A stretch of DNA of 64,000 nt, from the NCBI GenBank assembly GCA_025603075.1, contig MU626321.1, forward strand, positions 2,347 to 66,346, read 5' to 3'. The notes under the pieces are model-generated. The model worked only from the letters and a program-made list of their open reading frames with translations, searched no databases and was not told the DNA's origin. Origin of the DNA: Neoconidiobolus thromboides FSU 785. Its lineage: Eukaryota > Entomophthoromycota > Entomophthoromycetes > Entomophthorales > Neoconidiobolaceae. Shown piece after piece: positions 46,714-56,970 of the stretch (positions within the stretch are counted from its first letter, which is position 1; every line of letters begins with the position of its first letter). The translations under genes and the position numbers were made by a program.

Positions 46714-49425
46714 ATGAGCATCAACAAAAACTTAAATATTTCTAGGATGCGAGAATCAAGTAGGCCCAAGAGGAGTTGTACACTAACAAAAGTACATTAT
46801 GTTTCCCCACCAATGTCTCCAGCAAGGAACCCTAGGAGGAATAAAGTGATTAAGAAACCAAAGATGATTATTACTAAAAGATCAAATCTGGTTAGGGAAA
46901 GGTACTCCTTACGAAACCGGAAACAAAAAAATTATGCTGAAGAGTATCAGTCTGAGCTAGAAGAGGATTTTTCAGAAGAAATTGAGGAAGATTTACCCGC
47001 TGATAAGGAAGTTTTTGCGTCGAGTAGAACAAGATCTAAAAATGCATCTGGTATAACAAGGTCACTAAGAAGTAATAGAAATTTGGATAATTTCGTTGAT
47101 GACGATCTACAAATAATAAGTGTCAAGAAAGCTCCTTCAAGAACAAACAACTCTCACAATACCTCTCTAGAGTCAATCGAGACAAACAACGTAAAGGGCA
47201 ATGAGCATGATGATAAAAGATACAGTTTAAGAGATAGGAAGAAGGTGACGTATAATGAAACAGTGTTAATAAATGCGGTTCATTTAAGGCAAAAGCAGGT
47301 AATAAATAATCGTCAAAGAGATCGCCAACGTTCTAAAGCTAAGCAAAATAATCATGGTTATTACACAAGGGGAAATAGAACCTCATTTAAAAAATACTTT
47401 TCTAGTAGTATGTCTAAGATCTACCAAACAAGGAATAGGAATAGGAATGGATATAAATCTGAGTCAAAGGCGAGGTCCATGTATAATTTAAGAAATAGAA
47501 ACGATGGTTCAATAAAATCCATTTATAATTTAAGAAAGAGAGACCAAAACTCATTAAATAGGTTGCGTATTTATTCTACTAAAAACTTTACGGTGGATTT
47601 AAAAGCAAGTAAATTTGACCCCTTAAAAATTAAAAAATCCAATGCTAGTGAAGAAGCTGAACCTGAATCTAAAGAACTGCCCAAGAAGTTTACTTATCTT
47701 CCACTTAATTTACCAGAAATCATTTCAACACGTGCCCATCTTGACTTCCCAGCCGAACTAATGCCAGCCCAATCAAAGCTTGCTGCTCAAGGTCCTCAAT
47801 ATATTAGTGGTATTAGCAATCAATTACAAACCATTAAAGAGTCTATTTTGTTGCCTACACTCTATCCGGAGCTTAATAGAGCCTTTAGCCTTAAACAAAA
47901 CAAAGGTATCTTATTTTATGGCTCTCCTGGAACCGGAAAGACACTTACAGCAAGGATGTTAGTTAACGAGTGTAGTCATATACAATCCCCAATAGCTTTC
48001 TTTCATTTCAGTGCCAGTGACATCTTATCAAAATGGGTTGGAAAATCAGAATCCAAAATTAAGCATTTGTTTGAGACTGCTTTGCTATGGCAGCCAAGTG
48101 TCATTTTTATTGATGAGATTGATGGACTGACTCCAATCCGTAACTCAACGGATCGACATGGAGCTTCTTTAGTTGGTACTCTTCTATCTCAGATGGATGG
48201 GCTGGCTGACATGGGAAAAGTAGTTGTTATCGGTGCTACAAATCGTGTTCATTCTATCGACCCAGCACTGCGTCGCTCTGGTCGATTTGAAGCTGAATTA
48301 CATTTTTCTCCACCTAACTTTAATACAAGATTGGACATTATTACAAATACCACTATTAGTTGGCCTTATCCGCCCACTTTATCTATGTTAAAAGATCTTT
48401 CTGCGCTCACTACAGGATTTTCTGGGGCCGATTTAGTGTCTTTATGTACTGGAGCAAGCCAAGCGGCATTGTACCGCCATTACCCAGAGATTGGACAAAG
48501 GGATGTACATTTCAATGTTGATTCAGATCAATTGGAAATCAAATGGGAAGATTTTATGGTTTCATTAAATAATATAAAAGCAACCTTGAATCACCAATTC
48601 GATGTTGAACCTAAGCCATTAGCAGAACCATTGTCATTGATATTTGATTCTAAAGTAACCAATTTACTAAATCGCATTAATTCTATGTATGGCCAAAAAA
48701 TTGATGCACTTCCTATTCATAAAGTCAGTCTTTTTCTCTTAAAAGGTGATTGTCCCATTGCTATTCATCATATCTTAGCTTCTATTTTATATCAATTGGA
48801 TGATGTTCAAGTGTTCAATTTTGCGTTAAATAATATGCCAGGTTTGGATGACGGTAGTGACCTTAAAGCGTTACAATCATTGTTGAGAAATATGGTTAAG
48901 CAAGATAAAAGAAGCTTGCTAATTATAAAAAATATAGATAATTTATTAAGCAGCTGTAGTGAAGAAGTTATCCTTCATTTGAAGCAGTTTTTACAAGAAC
49001 CTAAGAGAAATCAACAAATCAGTTTTTTGTTTTGTGCCACACAAATTACCCAAGATATTGAATATATACTCGATAATCTGGATGTTAATTTATTAAATGT
49101 TGAAGCGCCTAGTCATGAGGAAATGAACCTTTTAGTCCAGAAATATGGTGAAGTCGTTCAACAAGTGATATCAAACTTTGAGCTTGAGAATGCTTCTGAA
49201 AACAGTTCTATTGAAATTGAAGTTGAGATGGAGGAATATGATAAAAATCCCCGCCCACCTCTGCTCAAATGGGATGATTTATTAAATATGAATTATCAAT
49301 CTAAATCAGATAGTCCGGAACCTAATGAGACGATGAATGATCTAGCCAACTTAATCTTCCCAAAGTCCCCAACCATTACTCCAAACTTTGAGACTTTTCC
49401 CTCTGATTTACAATGGCACTATTAG
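46714..49425 (+). CDS. ATAD2/Yta7/Abo1-like AAA ATPase without a visible bromodomain
   Basis: Single exon, 903 residues. The N-terminal third is basic and acidic low-complexity sequence with repeated Y-x-L-R-x-R motifs (RYSLRNRK, RYSLRDRK, MYNLRNRN, IYNLRKRD). The first AAA module has Walker A GSPGTGKT with Lys409, SDILSKWVGKSE, Walker B IFIDEID with Asp467-Glu468, sensor GATNR and arginine-finger region ALRRSGRFEAE, all typical of ATAD2/Yta7. The second AAA-like module (about residues 640-815) keeps the fold (LFLLKGDCPIAIHHILAS, LLIIKNIDNLL) but no Walker motifs, as in the family. ATAD2 proteins are hexameric histone H3-H4 chaperones acting on chromatin. They normally run past 1000 residues with a bromodomain; here the protein ends without one. 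The long open single exon argues against a missed frameshift. Confidence 0.88.
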   Translation: MSINKNLNISRMRESSRPKRSCTLTKVHYVSPPMSPARNPRRNKVIKKPKMIITKRSNLVRERYSLRNRKQKNYAEEYQSELEEDFSEEIEEDLPADKEVFASSRTRSKNASGITRSLRSNRNLDNFVDDDLQIISVKKAPSRTNNSHNTSLESIETNNVKGNEHDDKRYSLRDRKKVTYNETVLINAVHLRQKQVINNRQRDRQRSKAKQNNHGYYTRGNRTSFKKYFSSSMSKIYQTRNRNRNGYKSESKARSMYNLRNRNDGSIKSIYNLRKRDQNSLNRLRIYSTKNFTVDLKASKFDPLKIKKSNASEEAEPESKELPKKFTYLPLNLPEIISTRAHLDFPAELMPAQSKLAAQGPQYISGISNQLQTIKESILLPTLYPELNRAFSLKQNKGILFYGSPGTGKTLTARMLVNECSHIQSPIAFFHFSASDILSKWVGKSESKIKHLFETALLWQPSVIFIDEIDGLTPIRNSTDRHGASLVGTLLSQMDGLADMGKVVVIGATNRVHSIDPALRRSGRFEAELHFSPPNFNTRLDIITNTTISWPYPPTLSMLKDLSALTTGFSGADLVSLCTGASQAALYRHYPEIGQRDVHFNVDSDQLEIKWEDFMVSLNNIKATLNHQFDVEPKPLAEPLSLIFDSKVTNLLNRINSMYGQKIDALPIHKVSLFLLKGDCPIAIHHILASILYQLDDVQVFNFALNNMPGLDDGSDLKALQSLLRNMVKQDKRSLLIIKNIDNLLSSCSEEVILHLKQFLQEPKRNQQISFLFCATQITQDIEYILDNLDVNLLNVEAPSHEEMNLLVQKYGEVVQQVISNFELENASENSSIEIEVEMEEYDKNPRPPLLKWDDLLNMNYQSKSDSPEPNETMNDLANLIFPKSPTITPNFETFPSDLQWHY

Positions 49426-49817
49426 ATATAGCATTAAATTATTAAGCGTTTGAAATAAAAACTTATTCCTTGTATGCTTTTTTTGTAATTTACTTTATTA
49501 GGTAAGTTATACTTATCAGCATGGAATTAGTTAGTGGAAATCGGCTAAAATTGAATTTAATAACATTTTGCTGAATTAAAATTAAAGTGTTTTACCTTTT
49601 TGAAAGGATTAAAGAGAGTTGTAAATAGAGACAAAAATTAGCTATTTTATCGTTAAACAGTTTTCAATGTATTATAAAAGTTTTTAATTTGGTTACTATA
49701 GAGTAAAATAAAGTTCCAAGTTGTCTATATAAAATAGCTAATGGATTTGGTAAATAAAATGAAAAAGCTCAATATAAATCAAATCTGTTTGAATTAAATG
49801 ATTTCCTTAAAGAATCC

Positions 49818-49917
49818 CAATTTGGAGTGTTTTTTGGCTTTTGCTTTTTCCATTTTTTAAACATTATTTAGTGGAAAAATTGTTAGTAAAATTCTTACAC
49901 AAAATACATTTCCAATT
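49818..49917 (+). mobile_element. MITE-like element, copy 14 (forward)
   Basis: Diverged forward copy: TTTGGAGTGTTTTTTGGC, CTTTTTCCATTTTTTAAAC, ATTATTTAGTGGAAAAATTG, ending ACATTTCCAATT. Confidence 0.78.
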
Positions 49918-49981
49918 ACTGATTGGGAAACAAAGAATATCTTATTAAAATGTCACACCTTAAAAAATATCAGTCTAAAAT

Positions 49982-50085
49982 ATATAGGGATGTGTTTTTT
50001 TGTTTAGGAATTTTACTACAATCTTTCCACTCAGATAGCGCTTAAAAAATGAAAAAATAATGAAACTAAAAAACAGCCCCATATA
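49982..50085 (-). mobile_element. MITE-like element, copy 15 (reverse)
   Basis: Reverse copy: ATATAGGGATGTGTTTTTTT, core CCACTCAGATAGCGCTT, ending AACAGCCCCATATAG. It is not a close match to the neighbouring copy 14, so the two look like separate insertions. Confidence 0.83.
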
Positions 50086-51672
50086 GTATTTTTTTATTTT
50101 AACATGAAGGAACTGGCATTTGAGGTAATTTAGCAGATGTTACTATTTTTTGCTAGATAATTTATTTGATTTTAATTTTTTAATTTTTGATTTCTTATCT
50201 TATATAAAAAAACTTTATTTATAAAACAAAGATTTATTTTGAAAACATAGGGGCTACTATTTGACACCATTAATTAGTTTATTAAAGAGTTTGTTTTATG
50301 ACTAAGATCATATCTGTTATAAGGCTAGGGATATAAGAACAAACATTTGACAATATGAGAATGCCCTTTTATTGCTATTTGTCCATAAAAATGGTCATAG
50401 TATTAAATAGTTAGTAACCATATGCTGAAACAAAAAGATACTTCTGTTTAATTAAAAAGACTTTTAATCATATGATTAAACTGTCTCAATTTATAAATAA
50501 ATGTTAAGCTTTGAGCTCATAGCATTTTTTATTTTGATAATTAGATACAAAGCCCATTTGTTATTTAATTGATTCTGAAGTTTGTTTTTTCCTTAAAGCT
50601 TTTTATTTACTTTGACTAACTTAAAAGTCGAAAATCCTGGTTAGATTTTTAAACAGATGAATATATTATATTTTTTTTATTAAATAAATTAAATTAACAA
50701 TGATAGTCCTAGCCTACCCTAGCCCTTAATATTATATTTAAACATTCGCGGCCGAAATGATCTTGTATTGTGAATCAAAACAATCTAAACCTTCTTTAAC
50801 TTGATAAGTAGTCTGGGTAAAAAACAGGCTTTTTATCAAACTAATCAACAAAACCATGATATTACAACTATTAAAACTCAATTATGTACTACATAGCTGA
50901 TTATTTAAGCTCAAAAATTAAGCCAAAGCTGGCTGAAACTCAACTGACAATTTAACTTAAAGAGTCTTTTGTCATATTTTGTAAAGACACAGCTAATAAA
51001 TTGGCTTACTGCTTTTTTTACAAATCCTCTACGATAATTTTAACTAGTAAGTTGCTTTACACTACCAAATCTAGCGGTAATGAGTAGTTTACCACTAGAT
51101 TAAAAGGATTGGTCAAATTTGATCAATAGAAATTAAAACTTTGACCTTAACCCTGATCATTAAAATATAACTTATTTATTTGATAACTTTCAGCCAATCA
51201 TTTCTACTGTTGGCAAATCATCTTGTCAACTTAACTTGAAAATCAAAAATTCTCAAAAGCTAGTTTTATTTAAGTTATACAACTAACGTTCTTTATTTTG
51301 AAATGTTTTTGATAGATAGATTTTGATATTATCAATACAAAGAAAGGGTGCCAGGAAAATAACAATCAAAGCTATAATGCACTAGACTATATTTATCTAT
51401 AAATAACCTTACTTTTAATGTTATAAATTTCGGTGCAAAATAGTGGATTTTTCATTTAGCAAATTTTAGAAAAAGCTAGCTAAGCAAACAACAATTACAA
51501 AAAAGCTCGCGGATAAATGCACAATTGAAGTTTAACAGTAGTATAAAACCAAAATTGGTCAAAGCATGAACTTGATGATAGGCTACAACCTTATAATTTA
51601 AAAAATCAGTCAAACTCAAAAAAAATTCTATTTTTTAACAAATTTATTTAATAATCTAAAACAAACGCGGGA

Positions 51673-53091
51673 ATGGAGAAAGAAGGTAGTGTAGAGATTA
51701 AAGAAATTGATGGAAAACTGAGTAGAAGGGCTTTGAAATATAAGGCTAGAAACGGTGGAGAATACTCACAGAGAAGTAAGAGTTGGGTGATTATAGTTGA
51801 ACATTTTAACTAATGCTTTGGTAGAGCATAAAAGTAAAGAGGAACTTGAGGCAGGTATTGAACGAGCTAGACAGATGGGAGGTATTGTAGAGTATCAATT
51901 GCCAACCGGAAAGCTGCAATTTATATTGGGTAATTGCAGCCTTTAAAAGTAGAATTTAAGATTAACTTTTCTATAAACATGTTAGGTAAACAAAGTGCTA
52001 ATTTAAAGGCTATCAAAAAAGCAACAAATGTCAAAATTGATTTGGATGAATCAAGGGCCCTCAAGTCAACAAGTGAATTTTGCATAGCAGGTTTGTTTAA
52101 TATTATAACTAGTGAGTTTTCATAATTCATTTTTAATCCAGAAATTTCTGGTTCACCATACCAAGTCAAATTGGCTGTGGCCATGTTAGATCATTGTGTA
52201 AAAAAGGTAAAATTATTTAGTGGCAATGAAATTATAAAATAATCAACTATACTAGTAGACTTTGGAATACAACCAAAGTTATACCCACTTTATTTCAATA
52301 CCAATCATTGATAGTGGGCTTGAGCTTAAGTTTAAACAAATCATTGACGAGATTAACGAAATGAACTTACCTGATATTAGAGCAAAATATTTGACAGATC
52401 ATCGAAGACTTCACATTAGCTTAGGGAACTTAAAATTACCAAGGGAAAAGCATATAACTGAAGCCGAAAAGTTATTATTATCATTAAAACCAGAGTTAAA
52501 TAACATTATTGGGTTTTTAGGTTTAAATGTTGAGTTTAAGGGGATTGGTACCTATCCCGAAAATGAACCCGGTAAGACATTATTTTTTGACAGTAGTTAA
52601 GTTAATCTTTTTTAATTTTTATTAGAAAAAGCTAAATATGTTTATGTTAAAGTGGATTATGACTCCAATGAAAATTTAGGTAAAAAGTTTAAAGATGCCA
52701 CAGGTAATTGTTAAGTCATTAATTATTATATATATTAAATTGGATAATTAGACTTAATAAGAGAAAGATTTTATCAAGCTGGGCTTTCGCTTGACTGTGA
52801 TTTAATATTTAATGTAAGTGCTTAAATTTATATTTCTGTTAATTTAAAAGCTTATTGCTTTCATTTAGGAATATGTCATCATAATAAAACACCAATCTGA
52901 GAACTACCACGGTCATGATTTAGCACAGGATGGCAAGTATTACAGCACCTTCAATGCTCTACCCATATTAGAGAGATTTTCAGATATTAAATTAGGCAAT
53001 TTTAAAATCCCTTTGATTCAGGTGTGTATAAGAGACACGTTTAGAGCTAATGGTAGGTATGGTAGTATCGCAGAGTTGAACCTTTCTTAAC
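51673..53091 (+). CDS. ASCC1-like KH plus 2H-domain protein, copy 2, probably decaying
   Basis: Proposed exons: 51673-51775, 51825-51929, 51950-52090, 52142-52206, 52259-52571, 52626-52703, 52752-52813 and 52869 onward. A KH-like segment (VEFKINFSINMLGKQSANLK, then IKKATNVKID) precedes the AKAP7-NLS 2H domain (YTHFISIPI, first motif HISL, GFLGLNVEFKGIGTYPE). The exon before the second motif is 62 nt with the same phases as in copy 1. There are three oddities. The join into the KH segment needs a 20-nt intron or a frameshift at about 51930-51949. The second His-x-Thr motif is replaced (NEYVIIIK where copy 1 has LHATILK). Finally the frame hits TAG at 53043-53045 while homology (RANGRYGSIAEL) continues in the next frame to TAA at 53089-53091, as if one T had been added. 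Degenerate gene or assembly error. Confidence 0.6.
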
Positions 53092-54130
53092 TTTTTTTTA
53101 CCTTTTTTTATTTGTTAATTCTGTTCATCGGATTTATTCATCCGTTTTTCAGCTGCATGTTGATTAATGTGTCAATAGCAGTGTACCTACCTTTAACCTT
53201 TCTTTTAATAGGCTTAACTTGACCTAGTTAGTTTTAGCTTAATAAATATTGAATATCATAACATTTGAAGTTTTGATTAGCTTTTAGTCAAATTTTGATT
53301 TTAAATTACTAAATATTTTGTTTATCAAGACAAATATAGAGATCAAAATCAAGTCGATATATAGGCATGGATTATCAACTGATAAAGTTTACATGGTTTA
53401 TTTATCGACAGGCTGTTATTAATAAAGACTACCCTATACAAGTTAAGCATATTGTAAGTTAAGTACATATTTACTTATCTATTAAGAACTAATAAACTGT
53501 AAATATTAGCATTTTAAGAAACAAGATATTAAAGTAATTCAAATGCTTAATTTAATATCATTTCGATATTATATAATGTAAAATCAAATAGCTTATGAAT
53601 CAATATTATTTTAGATAATACTCTCTTTGATAGAGTAATTTTTTATTTGTAAATGATTGTTTAAAACTATCTAGAACTATCAAAAAGCTCAAGGAATAAA
53701 AAACCATGATTAAACTATTTGTCTAAAAAATTCGATTGCTCAAAAAGAATTTTCCAACGAATCAAGCTTAAGTATTTTAAATAAATTCATTCCCAATTTA
53801 GGGATGTATACATTCTTTATAAAATATTTTTATCATACGATCTGATAGCCCTAACCAAAAAAAAAATATATATAAACAAAAAACATTGACTATTAATCAG
53901 CTTTTAACAATAATATCAATAGAGTGTATATTGTAGATAGCTAAGTTGTACTAATTTTCAAGTTTTTGTTGAATACTTAAGATTTTTTTGATAGAGCCAT
54001 ATATAAAAAGTGCTTAACGATTTCTATATATGAAAATAGTAAATTTAAGAATAAAATATTCCTTTTAAAATCAGTTAAAAACAAAATAAACAAACAATTT
54101 TATTTTCCACATTTAATACAAACCCTAAAA
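53092..54130. other. Spacer upstream of the MFS transporter
   Basis: About 1 kb of AT-rich DNA. No open frame, MITE copy or RNA gene recognised. Confidence 0.55.
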
Positions 54131-55609
54131 ATGGATGGCCGCACAATGTTTGAAGATTTTGAGATAAAAAAATCTTCAAAAACAAAAGTAACTACACGTT
54201 TGGATCATTTAACATGGAGTCGTTGGCACACCAAACTCGTTATAGTTTTAGGCATAGGGTGGGCATTTGATGCTTTTGAAATCACGATTATCACTGCCAT
54301 TTTACCAATCATCAAGCGCTACTTCGATGTAACTTCAGAACAAACTTCTTTAATTACCACCTTATGGCTTGTTGGTGCCATTGTTGGAAGTTTGGGATTT
54401 GGTTTGATTGCTGATCGATATGGAAGAAAGTTTACCTTCGTCATTACCATGCTTTTATATTCTTCTATGACCCTTATCACTTGTTTCTCGCCCACTTTTG
54501 AGTTTCTGTTAGCATTCCGCTTCTTGACCGCTATCGGTGTAGGTGCTGAATATACTGCCATTAATGCAACGATTGTAGAATTTATACCTTATAGATATAG
54601 AGGCAGAGCTAATGCTGCTGTGATGGGTTTTTGGTGTTTGGGAGCCTTGATCGCACATGGTCTTCAAGTGCCAATTATTAGGTATTTGAATGATTTTTGG
54701 GCCTGGAGAGTAGGCTTTTTGATTGGTGCTTGTGCCTCCTTTTTTATTATATTTATACGTCGGTTTCTGTTAGAGTCCCCAAGATGGCTGCTATCGCAAG
54801 GACAATTTACAAAAGCAGAAGAGATCACTATGAGAATCGAAGAGTTATGCCAGCAGCAAGACAATTTAATTAACAGTGGCCCAGAAGCAGAAATCATTTT
54901 TTATGCTCATCCAAAAAATTCGTTTTTTAGAATTCTAAAGAACTTATTTTTAAATTATCCATTTACTGTCTTTTTTGCTGCTATACTCAACGCGTCTCAA
55001 GCTTTTGCTGATTATGGTGTCAGTAATTTATTATCGCTCCAAATCTTAGAAGATGTGGGTATAACAGGATCTGATAATGCCCTATTTTTCTTATATGGGG
55101 TCATATGTACAGTACCAAGCTATATTTATGTAGTCCTTATGATCGATCGAGTAGGAAGAAAGCCATTGTTAATTTTTCATTTTATTATATGTATTATTGC
55201 TGTTGCCTGCTTTATACCCGCAGTTAATAATTCAGATCCAAAAGCAGCCTTAATTGGAATCCATTGCTTTTATCAGTTTACTTATAGTGCAGTTATGGCA
55301 ACGATTTATACAACTATTTCAGAAGCTTTTCCAACTCATCTAAGGGCGACAGGAATTGGGTTTTCAGTTGCTATTGGTCGTGTGATCGCTGCTATTGCTC
55401 CAAGAATTTTACTGGCCATTTATGAAAATAATACATTAAATTTGGTTATCCCATGTGTGGTTATTATATGCTTCTTATCTTCTGGTTTGTTAGTGTCCCT
55501 TCTTTGGATGTGGTTTGGTATTGAAGGTAAAAATACGAGGTTAGAGGATATGGGCTATAAAACTGAAGTGACTACTTACCAAGGTATAGCGCTAGAAACA
55601 TTATCTTGA
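54131..55609 (+). CDS. Major facilitator superfamily transporter
   Basis: Single exon, 492 residues, about 12 membrane helices. A hydrophilic N-terminus leads into TM1 (LGIGWAFDAFEITIITAIL). The loop 2-3 motif A is GLIADRYGRK, mirrored in the second half by MIDRVGRKPLL, and after TM6 comes RFLLESPRWLLSQG, the sugar-porter type PESPRWL motif. EFIPYRYRGRANA and SEAFPTHLRATGIG are the paired E-x(n)-P-x-RG signatures of the SVOP/organic-ion and metabolite:H+ symporter groups. So it is a plasma-membrane or vacuolar proton-coupled importer or exporter of a small polar solute; the substrate cannot be told from sequence. The downstream gene is convergent. Complete and apparently functional. Confidence 0.9.
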   Translation: MDGRTMFEDFEIKKSSKTKVTTRLDHLTWSRWHTKLVIVLGIGWAFDAFEITIITAILPIIKRYFDVTSEQTSLITTLWLVGAIVGSLGFGLIADRYGRKFTFVITMLLYSSMTLITCFSPTFEFLLAFRFLTAIGVGAEYTAINATIVEFIPYRYRGRANAAVMGFWCLGALIAHGLQVPIIRYLNDFWAWRVGFLIGACASFFIIFIRRFLLESPRWLLSQGQFTKAEEITMRIEELCQQQDNLINSGPEAEIIFYAHPKNSFFRILKNLFLNYPFTVFFAAILNASQAFADYGVSNLLSLQILEDVGITGSDNALFFLYGVICTVPSYIYVVLMIDRVGRKPLLIFHFIICIIAVACFIPAVNNSDPKAALIGIHCFYQFTYSAVMATIYTTISEAFPTHLRATGIGFSVAIGRVIAAIAPRILLAIYENNTLNLVIPCVVIICFLSSGLLVSLLWMWFGIEGKNTRLEDMGYKTEVTTYQGIALETLS

Positions 55610-55809
55610 GATAGATCACTTTGATTGAAGAGCCTCTAATTTTATTTATGATTTCTAATATGAGCTATTATTCCCTGAATTTTAATAATTAAATATATTT
55701 ATTAAGTAGAAATAAATAGTTGTTTTAATTAAGCAAACGTCTTTAAAGTTTGTATTTTATTGTTTTGGAAATAGAAATACAGTGTAAAGCCAACAGTCAT
55801 TTATCATCT

Positions 55810-56142
55810 CTATTTATCTAAGAAAGTAAGATCTAAGGTTTTACCATCTCGGCCACCATCACCTTCAAATAATCTTTTAACTCTTTTGCACTCACTATCT
55901 AAAATTTCGATGTCTACTGAAAATCTACCAAGGCATTCTCCAAAATCTTTAGCAACACACTCCCATCCATTTTCACGTTTAGTCCAACATGGTGGACATC
56001 CAGTTCCTCTACAGCGTGGCCTTTGACCTCTATAATCTTCTTTGTTAATTACTATACAATTATCTTCGTCTGGTCTAGGGCATTGGAACTCTTTCCCAAA
56101 TGCTAAAGTCAATAAACAAGCTATGATAAGACTACGGTTCAT
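55810..56142 (-). CDS. Small secreted cysteine-rich protein
   Basis: 110 residues on the minus strand, no intron. Residues 1-16 are a signal peptide (MNRSLIIACLLTLAFG). The mature chain has eight cysteines, seven of them in the first two thirds, including a tight group (PRCRGTGCPPCW) and a Trp-Glu-Cys, which suggests four disulfides. The C-terminal third is acidic and ends without an anchor. I do not recognise the fold. Size, signal peptide and cysteine content match the small secreted proteins that many fungi release into host or substrate. It lies convergent to the MFS gene and is about 830 bp from another small secreted-protein gene in divergent orientation. Confidence 0.75.
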   Translation of the reverse strand: MNRSLIIACLLTLAFGKEFQCPRPDEDNCIVINKEDYRGQRPRCRGTGCPPCWTKRENGWECVAKDFGECLGRFSVDIEILDSECKRVKRLFEGDGGRDGKTLDLTFLDK

Positions 56143-56330
56143 TTTTGGTTTAATTTTTTAACTGAGTGTTATTTTTAAAGTCATTATATATCCTACACCT
56201 ATCGATCTTCTTATTGACCTTAGGCTTAGTTTGATTTGGATTATCAAGTTTTTATTATCATTTTAATTTTGTTGCTTATTTCATTAAAATAGTTGATCAG
56301 GATAATAGTATACTAAGTAAAATAATAACA

Positions 56331-56425
56331 ATATAGGGATATTTTTTTTGGTTTCATTACTTTTTCCATTTTTTAAGCGTCATTTGAGCGGAAAAATTGT
56401 TAGATAAAAAAATACATCCCCATAT
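56331..56425 (+). mobile_element. MITE-like element, copy 16 (forward, short internal deletion)
   Basis: Forward copy: ATATAGGGATATTTTTTTTG, GTTTCATTACTTTTTCCATT, core AAGCGTCATTTGAGCGG, then AAAAATTGTTAG joined directly to ATAAAAAAATACATCCCC. About 12 bp of the usual AAAATTCTTAAAC stretch are missing. Confidence 0.85.
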
Positions 56426-56917
56426 TAAAAATTTTAGCAATGGTGTTGGAATAACTTTTCAAAAAATATTGACATTGAGTATTATATTTAATGTTATAAA
56501 TTGAGACGAATTATATCATCAAATAATTTGATATTGTTTGTAAATAATATTAATTTAACATTACTTTTTAAATATTAAATATTAGAGTTATATTAAGTTG
56601 TTATAACAGTACACTAATGTACTTGGAAACTAACTTTTGACCTTATTGATAAGCCTATTTGATTTAAATGATTCTTTAATTAAAGATTTGTATTATCGAT
56701 ATTATATTATAAAATTGCTAACATTAAAATTATTATTGTTAAAATCTTAGTCAAACTGAAATTTGAAAATCGGGTACTAAAATTATAAACTCAAAACATG
56801 GTCATCAGCTAGAACAAATCAATGAGAAATAGAGATAAAAAACTAAATGAAAAATTGACTTAAAAAGAAGCCTTCGAAAATAGATCAACAGGCAATAATG
56901 TAAAGTAAGAAGTATAT

Positions 56918-56947
56918 AAATAAAATAAAATAAAATAAAATAAAATA
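56918..56947. repeat. Pentanucleotide microsatellite (AAAAT)n
   Basis: About six perfect units just upstream of the small secreted-protein gene. Confidence 0.9.
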
Positions 56948-56970
56948 ACCTTTATCAAATAATATAAAAA

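Larger units (their letters stand above)
49426..51672. other. Spacer with two MITE-like copies in opposite orientation
   Basis: About 2.2 kb between the AAA ATPase and the second ASCC1-like gene. It holds MITE-like copies at 49818-49917 and 49982-50085, separated by about 65 bp. A NotI-like GCGGCCG lies near 50749. No gene recognised. Confidence 0.55.
56143..56970. other. Divergent spacer between two small secreted-protein genes
   Basis: About 830 bp with a MITE-like copy at 56331-56425 and an AAAAT-type microsatellite at 56918-56947 immediately upstream of the second gene. A TATATAAATAAAA-like run near 56914 could serve as its TATA element, but this is only suggestive. Confidence 0.5.
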
